A stretch of DNA of 64,000 nt from Pseudeuparius sepicola (Eukaryota; Arthropoda; Insecta; Coleoptera; Anthribidae), in contig OY987303.1 in assembly GCA_963920635.1 (NCBI GenBank), positions 42,407,223 to 42,471,222 of the forward strand. The letters are read 5' to 3'. Under the pieces are notes generated by a model. It saw only the letters and a program-made list of their open reading frames with translations. It ran no database searches and had not been told where the DNA came from. Within the stretch, counting starts at the first letter, position 1. Each line of letters opens with the position of its first letter. Positions 56,442 through 64,000 of the stretch are shown piece after piece. The position numbers and the translations under genes were made by a program.

Positions 56442-57800
56442 TACAGGGTGTTTTTTTCGATGCCCACTATGGGGATCTCGGAAACTAGCAGAGCTAGAAC
56501 AAAGGTTAAATGGGGAAAGAATTGCAGTTTTGAACGCTCAATCTAATGCTCCTTATGGATTTTTAAAAAAGTTCATGGCTCACTAGATTGAAAAGAGTGA
56601 TTTTTTGCTATTTCATCAGCTCTCTGTAGCTCCGTTATTTCTGATTATACAGAAAAATTGCATAGACAAAAATTGTAGATAATTTTGGGCTTAATAAGAT
56701 AATCTTATCTATTTTTTTTTTGTTGTTTGTGATTTTTGAGATATGACATAAACTTGTGTTTTTTTTAATGTAAATCATAGTTGGCAGTGGCCTTATCAAA
56801 TCGGCCATTTTTTGAGCTTTCCAAAGATATAATACTCGGCTTAGTTATTATAAGAAATAAAGGAGCTATGGCTAATTTTCTGTTTTTTTTTTTTAATTTT
56901 CACATAGTCAGCCATGGAATATTTTCATAATTACGTTCTCTTTTATAATTAGACATACTTCAAACTTTCTAATATTTTGTTTTTAGCTGGTAACAAAAAG
57001 TAACAAAATAAAACAAAAATTAAAAACTCAAATTCAAATTATTATTATTTTAAAAGGTCACCTTTTAAAATAAAAAAGGTGTTCAATTCAAACAATCCAC
57101 CATTATTATTCATGCAAATATTGCATCTTTTTAAAACTGAATTTGTCGCCTTTCTTAAAGAGCGCCTGTCAATACTGGCAATTGCTTCTAAAACAGCTGT
57201 TCCTAATTCAACAATTGTCTCATACTTTATTTTGTACTGTTCCCCACGAAAGAAATCCAAAACAGACAAATCGGGGGATCGGGGCTCTGGGAAAATACCT
57301 AGGTCTATTTCTCCCTATCCAACTATTTGGATAGAGCTGATCTGGGTCATTTCTTACGGGCAAATAATTATGTTGTGAATCTCCATCATGATAATTTTTT
57401 TTTATTTTGTTACCAGCTAAAAAGTAAAATATTTGAAAGTTTGAAGTATGTCTTATTATAAAATAGAACGTAATTATGAAAATATTCCATGGCTGACTAT
57501 GTGAAAATTAAAAAAAAAATCAGAAAATTAGCCATAGCAATTTTATTTATTATAGGTAATAACTATGCCGAGTATTATATTTTTGGAAAGCTCAAAAAAT
57601 GGCCGATTTGATAAGGTCACAACCAACTATGTTTTACATTAAAAAAAACAAAAGTTTATGTCATACCTCAAAAATCACAAACATAAAAAATGGGATCAAA
57701 TTATCTTATTAAGCCCAAAATTATCTACAATTTTTGTCTCTACAGTTTTTCTGTATAATTAGAAGTAACGGAGCTACAGAGATCTGATGACCGAATCTTC
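56442..57800. mobile_element. Foldback element with about 390-bp arms and a transposase fragment in the loop
   Basis: Arms 56614-57010 and 57397-57789 are inverted copies at roughly 85-90 percent identity. Sequence upstream from TACAGGGTGTTTTTTTCGAT at 56442 resembles a transposon end, but its mirror is not visible at the right. The TA at 56442 lies directly beside the end of the previous element. The loop carries the transposase remnant described separately. Confidence 0.7.
57060..57370 (-). pseudogene. Mariner-like transposase C-terminal fragment inside a foldback
   Basis: Read leftward: WIGRNRP near 57330, then RSPDLSVLDFF (about 57285-57250) with the third catalytic aspartate, an EQYKIKYETIVELG stretch and LRKATNSVLKRCNICMNNNG, ending in GLFE near 57070. 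One frameshift separates the first two blocks. The rest of the gene is missing. Confidence 0.75.
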
Positions 57801-59255
57801 TTCAGAAAAATCTGTTGAGATATCAACGTTTGGATTTTAGCAGTTTCGTCGATTAAGTTGTCGAGTTGTCACATTTTAATTATTCTTTAAGTATATGTTG
57901 GAATAGCTTTTTCCACTTTTCAGCATTGATATTTTCAACTAAATTATTCAAAAAGTTGTCGTAAGTCTTTAAGTTGAATTATGCCTTGCTACATTACTTC
58001 ACATTTGATTTTAATTCTCAATGGTACGGCACGGCGGTAAGTTCTGGGTTACAGCCATCTGATGATGGCATAACAAGCTAGAAACACCTATAAACGATTC
58101 AGTATTTAACCATGCACACCAGTAGATTTTGGATGCTGTCAATTACCGAAAGTAGTTTGTCCCATAAGTAAGCCGTTAAACTATATTTGTATATTTGGTT
58201 ATCATCCCAGTGTTTATTTTTTTGGCTAAATATATAAGCTCTATAATACAACTCGGGGTACAGATCCCAGTTGATTTCTACATATTAGAAGACGCAGGGT
58301 GAATTGTCAAAAAGTTGGTTTTTCATGTTCGCTTGTTTTGTGATGGGTACCTAGGTGGTAAGTACCTGTAATTTTCATTCCTTGGTCGTTTTCGGCTTAA
58401 TTCCTAAATTTTTTGTGGTTTCTGACAGAGTTAACTATAGATGGCGTTAAATATGCAAACAGGCATTGGAAAGCATAGCTTACGGGAGCTGTTTGAAAGT
58501 GCCACTATCGACCTGACTACTTGCACACGCACATTAATTGTGTTCGCGAGTGAGTAACGGTGGAACTTGGCCTAGCTAGCGTATAAGAAGTCTGTAATAA
58601 GCCCACTAGCGTATAATGCTGCGAATCCACAATGACACATTTCCACGAGATTCTTATTTCAAAGTGAAAACTGTATCACGAAACTGTTTCCACTTGATAT
58701 GTATTTGTTATTGAGATTTTTTCTCACTTATGGAAAAGTTTCATCGTGGCTTCGCACATTTAGATTTGCCTTAATATGCAGTAGGCCGACTTCCCAACTC
58801 TTTTTGGCTAGCAATAAAAAGACTACAGTATATTTGTGAATAAAATTGTTTCATGAACTTTTTAGGCTTATTTTTATATCTAAAGAACAGATCACTGCCG
58901 ATTTTTGACAAGATTTAACGAGCGGCGAGCGCCCTCTACTAAGGACACCCTGAAAATTGAAAAACATTCATTTTATTTTTGTGTTGTGTTCAGAATGTAT
59001 CTGTATTTATGTAAAACTGTCCATAGCATCAGTTTAAAACAAGGTCGAAACAGTCGAGTAGGCAAGCTCGCGCGAACACTTCAGCACTCTGCGTGCTCCC
59101 CCGAGCGTTGGGATCACATTACACTACCGAGGATTGTAAGCTACTTAACGAAAGAATGCTTTTACGACATGCCCGTCGCCGCGTCGGCGGGAGATCCGCG
59201 GGGGTAATCCGTACCCTCTAATGCCCAAATAACCGGCAACTAAAACCAAGAGATA
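57801..59255. other. Intronic DNA with a degraded hammerhead-like motif (58059-58088)
   Basis: CTGATGA, T, GGC/GCT stem, then GAAACACC at 58059-58088 resembles the hammerhead cores elsewhere but stem III cannot pair. GC-rich spots near 59050-59210. No gene is recognised. Confidence 0.35.
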
Positions 59256-59566
59256 TACAGGGTGAGTCTGAAATAACTGGCATCTTTTTTGGGTAAGAGA
59301 GATGGTCATTCTGAACAACTTTTCTTAATAATTTTTTTTACCATCGCCGAAATTGTTCTCTAATTTACCCACCTAAAATGCCCCCTCTATGAAGACACGG
59401 CACTGACGAATAGCGTAAACTCGGTCTCAAAATACTATACTAGTTGATGATTTACCATTTTCTACTCGGTTGTTGGCGCTAGGAAAAAAAATTTAAGAAA
59501 AGTGGTTCGGAATGACCATCTCTATTACCCAAAAAAGGATGCCAGTTATTTCAGGCTCACCCTGTA
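59256..59566. mobile_element. TA-flanked inverted-repeat element, CAGGGTGAGTCTGAAATAAC ends
   Basis: Left end TACAGGGTGAGTCTGAAATA, then actggcatc, then gagagatggtcattctgaac; the right end is the inverted copy finishing atttcaggctcaccctgta. The terminal repeats are about 75 bp, the total 311 bp, with a non-coding centre. Confidence 0.85.
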
Positions 59567-60380
59567 TAATATATACCTACCTATGCAGGGGAAGCCGGTA
59601 GTGCTATACTTATTATTAATAATATTATTTGTAATCTGTCTCTCTGTCATTGCTAGTTCATCCTAGTTCGAGAAATGTTGCCCCGTAACAAAACTGCTGT
59701 ACTTACCTTTCTCAGGTAAATAACCATTATTTGTTTATGCGACGTAGCATTAAATTTTCCATTATTTCCGATATTTGCCATCTATAATATCCAAATATTA
59801 CCCCTGGGTGTGGCTCTAACTCGATCTAAATATATTATTACTTCGTTGGTTCGTTCCGCAACGTCAGTGGGCAGTGCATAGCCGCAAAAACGTGGTTCTT
59901 TCCTCGTTCCGATCACGTACGTGAACAAGTGTAAAATGAATGAATGAAGTGACTTTGAGCTGACCCACTGCCGAGCTTGAATTTGCGCAGTTTGGGTCTG
60001 CAGGGCTGCAGAAAGAAATGCCTCAGCTACTGGCGTACCCTAGCGTCCAATTCAAGCAGTCACTAGTCGGCTGCCAGCTTCAAAAATTGCCACGCGTGCC
60101 TCTAGCCACTTCAGAGCATACGCCTTGCTTTGCATTTACTTTCACGCGGGGAAAATCTAGTGAATTTCGGGGCCGTATTTCTCAGAAGTGCATATTTTAC
60201 TCCACCTTATAAAATTGGCAATATCAGTCGCCCGTTTGCCTAACCCACGTAACAAAACAATATTCTCTGGTAGTAGGTAACTATCGTTTTGGATTTTTTT
60301 CAATATTGATGAGTTGAGTACCTAGGTCATTCTTTTTTCCCTGAGAATATTATTAGTGACACTGAGTCTCAATGTGATCG
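59567..60380. other. Intronic DNA, no recognised gene
   Basis: Mixed composition; 59850-60190 is moderately GC-rich. No repeats or domains recognised. Confidence 0.4.
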
Positions 60381-60848
60381 TTGCACCCTGAGGATGTCCC
60401 GTGCAATCGACGACGAAAGCTTGGAATGCAGGATCCCTCCGAAAGAAACTCAGATTCAAAAGTAATGTATAATCACAGTCAAAACTCGTTGCCTTGTTTA
60501 CCACATTTATTGTTTATGCCTTCACAAATAAACTTGTCAGATACTGTCACTGACCAAGAATATTCTTTCAGCCCCAAAATTCATACAAACTCGCTTTCTA
60601 ACCTTTCACTTCCCTCAGGCCCAATTCCCAGGGCTTATATATTCAAATGGAAGCCTGGATACTACTCTAGAATATTCCTGCCCAATGACAGATTTACAAA
60701 TCAAAGGTCTATCAAATTTCTAGAAACTGCTGGAAGCTCTACAGAGAAAACAATGAAAACTAAAAGAAAATGGGGCCCTGGGGGCCTCAGGCCAACAAAG
60801 ATGATGGAAAATGCCACTAAATTAATCATAAAAAGTATAAAACTGTAA
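60381..60848 (+). CDS. Unrecognised 155-codon open frame, possible exon
   Basis: This is one of the longest open frames in the window. It has no ATG at its beginning (an in-frame TGA lies just upstream at 60375), and a consensus donor-like GTAAGT overlaps its stop, so it could be an internal exon. Composition is S/P/N-rich with a basic end (KTKRKWGPGGLRPTK). No family is recognised. Its first codons overlap a hammerhead-like motif at 60388-60422, which argues for a retroelement context. A chance frame is quite possible. Confidence 0.3.
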   Translation: MHPEDVPCNRRRKLGMQDPSERNSDSKVMYNHSQNSLPCLPHLLFMPSQINLSDTVTDQEYSFSPKIHTNSLSNLSLPSGPIPRAYIFKWKPGYYSRIFLPNDRFTNQRSIKFLETAGSSTEKTMKTKRKWGPGGLRPTKMMENATKLIIKSIKL

Positions 60849-61019
60849 GTAGAATACCCAAACTTAAAATTTATCTGCTAAATCTTTGAATAGGTTAGTA
60901 AACAGTGCAGGTATTTTCATTGAAAGCTGATGTAACAACTTCAGAGGCATTTTTCGTTACAGTAACATTAAGACTCAGCAAGTTAGTAATAATCATATTT
61001 ACCACTTCACCAATTTGTT
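60849..61019. other. Intronic spacer
   Basis: AT-rich with no recognised feature. Confidence 0.4.
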
Positions 61020-61740
61020 TTTAGCACTCACTCCACTTCTCAACCACGTAACTTTTTGACAGAAGTTATTCGACATATCGCCCTTCATTACTAATACAAG
61101 CTTTTACACTTTGTTGCATATATTTTCTATTTTAGCTGATGGATCGTCGCTATTTTTAATTTCATTCGGCTTATACACAAGGTAGTAGCTCTTCTAAATA
61201 ATGTATTTGCAGGAGTCGAATAAACAATTTGTTTCATGTGACCCCACAAGAAAAAAATCACATGAGTTTAAGTCCAGTGACCTAGGTGACCAAGAAACAG
61301 GAGCCATTGATCAATTGATCACGAAAACTTTTCTTGCACGGTGGGGTGGGGCACCATCGTGTTGTATCAACTAATTTGTAATCAAATCTAATAACAGAAG
61401 TTCGCAGATTTGGAGCATTCCTTGTGGGAGTTCCGGTTTTACTGTCTGGCAATCGAGTGTTCTGTGGGTTGTGGGGACTTCGACTTCGAGGCATCCGACA
61501 GGGATTTCAGGAAGTTTTATTGTCCAACAAGAAAAAGTAGCATTACTATTATTATTCGCCTTCAAAATCCCCGAAAACTGGAAAATTTCAGTAATTCGGA
61601 GGTGTAATAAGGTGTAAGCTTCTGTGACCCTTTCAGCTTGGTGGCAGGTAGAAAACTACGTGCTGTCTCCGGATCACTGGATTCCGATACGTTGTCGGCA
61701 ACAGCTGTACTAGGGGCGCGCGTGTACTAGTGGCACAAAA
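61020..61740 (-). pseudogene. Mariner-like transposase pseudogene (copy 2 of a pair with 35150-35740)
   Basis: Read leftward, ELPQGMLQICELL leads into QHDGAPPHRARKVF (about 61350) with the second catalytic aspartate, then WSPRSLDLNSCDFFL (about 61280-61240) where the third aspartate has the context SLD instead of SPD. KIENICNKV follows near 61120. Stops and frameshifts are frequent. DNA similarity to copy 1 extends through 61740, well beyond the coding blocks, so both descend from the same element. First catalytic aspartate not seen. Confidence 0.7.
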
Positions 61741-62029
61741 AATGTCTCAAAACATCGGAGTATAAAAAAATCGCAGCCGGCCCTGGATTTGCATTTTGAA
61801 AATAGCAGGAAGGTTAAAAGAAGCGGTTTTTGAAGGCCTTTTAAACAAAAAAAAGTTTAGGCGATTATCTCCAAAAATTAAGATTTTTCGGATTTGTACA
61901 ATTTTAAAGTTGGACAAAAAATATACGGGGCATTGCTATCGTACTTGACAATTTTAATTTTCTATATTTTTTTATAGTTAGAACTTAATGCCCTTTCTTT
62001 TTTAGATCAGTTTATTTGACTCGGCAAAC
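61741..62029. other. Intronic spacer
   Basis: AT-rich with no recognised feature. Confidence 0.4.
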
Positions 62030-62290
62030 CTTTTAATCCTGCCCAAAGTAATAAAAGCATTGCCGAGCAACCCTCTCAAAGCATTTAGGCATTTTCCCTG
62101 CGCTCTCTTAGCCTCTACCTTCGCATTCCATACGGCGCCGTCGGCAAGTGGCCCGTCGCTGCCTTCCCGCCGCGTCTCCCCCAATTCCCTCAATTATTCC
62201 CGGCACGAGAGAGGGTTCTCCGATGCTCTCCCGCTTTCCCCAGCAGTCCGCCTCGCCGCGCGCTAGATGGGGCCAGCAGTGCCGTTGGAA
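62030..62290. promoter_or_regulatory. GC-rich island, candidate regulatory element or unrecognised exon
   Basis: Sharp switch to GC-rich, CpG-rich DNA (ccgtcggcaagtggcccgtc, then ttcccgccgcgtctcccc, then ccgcctcgccgcgcgctag). Overlapping frames are open on both strands but without domains. It lies within the downstream intron of the LMO gene. The function is inferred only. Confidence 0.3.
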
Positions 62291-64000
62291 ATAAAAAGGC
62301 AACTTACACGCCGTTTAGAGTTATTTAACGAACACGTATGCCAACATTTTAACTACGTATTTAACGCAAACAACTTTTTCCTATCTCTTTTTTGAATGCT
62401 CAATTTTTATCCGGTATTTTTCGCTATGCTCATGCCGGCTAAGCACGAGTTATTTATAAATTGTTGTGCACGCGTTCGTACTGAGGTGCGGTAGAGTTGA
62501 AAATTAACAACATTGATATTTTTAAATATTTTCTAAAATTTATTTACTATATTTTTTTTTCTCTGTAGTGTCGATTTTCTCTGTAGTGTCGTTGCTGTGC
62601 TCTTTCCGCTTAAGGGTGAGGGGAGGGGATGTAGGTAATAGGGTACTTGACGAAATTTTACAAACTTGATAAAACAATTCCTGGACACTTGCCTAAGACC
62701 CTACGATTATTTAAAAAATATATATTTACGTACTTATCAAGTTTTTAGACTTTCTTCGAAATTTGGCGGGAAAGCACTTATGACGTCACAAGTGTTTTAA
62801 AAAGACAATTTGGCAACATAGCAATACCACTAAAGTGTTCTAAGACATAACCTTATTCGGCAGTGAAAGTTGCAAGGAAAGTTGAAATTTCAGAATTCTA
62901 ACCTCAAACTCCCAGACTTATGATGCCCCGTGAAACCACATTTAGTCAAGAAGTGTTTTTTTTTTTCGTAAATACCTATTCAATCGTTTTTCTGCAAATT
63001 TTTTGGCTAGGTTGGGCCGGAATTCGGGCTCAGTATTAAGCACTATGGCGCCTTTATAAACGCGCCTTCAAGATGGTCCCTAGGCCGAGGTTCTCTCTTT
63101 ATTAATAACTCATAATACAACTGTACTATTACTACAACGTAGGTAGGTACAAACCTTTGCAGTTTTATCCCATGAATTTCGGCAGACGCCAACATCGGAT
63201 TATTAGAAAAAATTTGTGCTACTTAAAAAGCATCCCAATTTCGGCAAATTACGGATTTTCCTTTTAGGGTCCATGATATCTTACCTTACACATCTAACAA
63301 CACGATAACTAGGTCCGCAAATAATATATATAATAGTAAATATTAATAACAAACTATAATAAATCGCACACACACTACTAATGTTTTGACTTAGCGATAT
63401 ACGGAATCGGAATGACAGTTGGCATCACGGGATGTCATCTGCCGATCAAAAAACCATACGTGTTAGATGACATGTGGATATATGCATATGGTTAGATGCC
63501 TAGGTGGGCAGGTAACGTTGCCACATAGGCGAATATTTCCCCCATTATTGATACCTGAATATTTATAGTACGTTCCGTATACAGATATTTTAATTAAACT
63601 GTTACGTGGCAGAGATTAAGGATATAGTTTCCAGCGTGTGCAGCATAAACAGACACCATTTTGCTATAGAGGAGTCAATATGCGGAATAAAAAAGTCTTT
63701 ATGTGACAAAATTTGTGTGTGCAATTGCGTTAGTTAAAGCTCAAAAGTTGCAATACATTAAGTAACAGATATTCATAGGCAAGCTGGAGATATTTGAATA
63801 GAAAACTGCAATTTGTCCTTGTTCCACGAAATATTGGAAACGGGCACCGGCAACGTTACAGTTCCGTTCCTCCTGAGAGGCACAGAGTTGCCACTTTTGG
63901 CGTTCTGGACAATAGAACGACGAAACTGTAGATTTCAGCCTGAACAAAATTGTGCAACTTCGTCTTTAATTATCATGAATAAATAAGTGTTAAAAGCCGT
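62291..64000. other. Intronic DNA, no recognised feature
   Basis: AT-rich to the window end. A 17-bp direct duplication (ctctgtagtgtcg) lies at 62560-62591. No gene, RNA or element ends are recognised. Confidence 0.45.

Noticed and set aside
1..64000. CRISPR arrays, bacterial operons, ribosome binding sites or rRNA
   Set aside because: Nothing in the window resembles these; spliced exons and insect-type transposons indicate a eukaryotic nuclear genome.

Overview
This window looks like AT-rich, intron-dominated nuclear DNA from an insect. The one conserved host exon encodes the first LIM domain and most of the second of an LMO-type LIM-only protein (the Beadex/dLMO family of Drosophila), on the + strand at 45143-45531 with good splice signals at both ends. 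No other exon of that gene could be found, so it appears to sit inside large introns or flanks (more than 18 kb to the right edge). The mix of repeats (TA-flanked inverted-repeat elements, mariner fragments, a gypsy Gag, a Crypton-like recombinase) fits an insect, possibly a beetle, but the order is not provable from this sequence alone.

Almost everything else recognisable is mobile DNA in various states of decay. At the left edge an intact reading frame on the - strand encodes the start of a Ty3/gypsy-type Gag and runs off the window. Six mariner/IS630-like transposase remnants were found by conserved motifs read across frameshifts (2205-2905 -, 35150-35740 -, 50737-51640 +, 54665-55025 -, 57060-57370 -, 61020-61740 -). 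A further fragment near 47815 may be the N-terminal helix-turn-helix of such a transposase. A two-exon Crypton-like tyrosine recombinase with an internal deletion lies at 24333-25479 (-), a YqaJ-type nuclease pseudogene at 42300-42812 (-), and a PHD-like zinc-finger terminal exon at 39687-39976 (+). Many non-autonomous elements with terminal inverted repeats are present, most bounded by TA and beginning CAGGGTG or a variant; several abut one another at a shared TA. One hAT-type MITE has an exact 8-bp target-site duplication.

The most unusual structures are as follows. A 316-bp foldback element (41669-41984) has arms that each carry a hammerhead-ribozyme-like core in opposite orientation; related cores occur at 4201-4231 (inside another hairpin), 60388-60422 and, degraded, 58059-58088. 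Two diverged copies of an element consist of a tandem array of about 120-130-bp units followed by a conserved unique tail (4385-5355 and 14330-15045). A tRNA-Ala-like gene has its 3' end and 3' flank duplicated as an apparently perfect 67-bp inverted arm upstream (19207-19473). A GC-rich 108-bp hairpin lies at 15591-15698.

Several GC-rich islands (11965-12110, 15240-15490, 21355-21450, 28200-28790, 33370-33510, 36400-36760, 62030-62290) stand out from the AT-rich background. They are candidate conserved regulatory elements or promoters of the LMO locus, but that is inference from composition and position only. Most short reading frames in the window are chance or repeat-derived and are not annotated.
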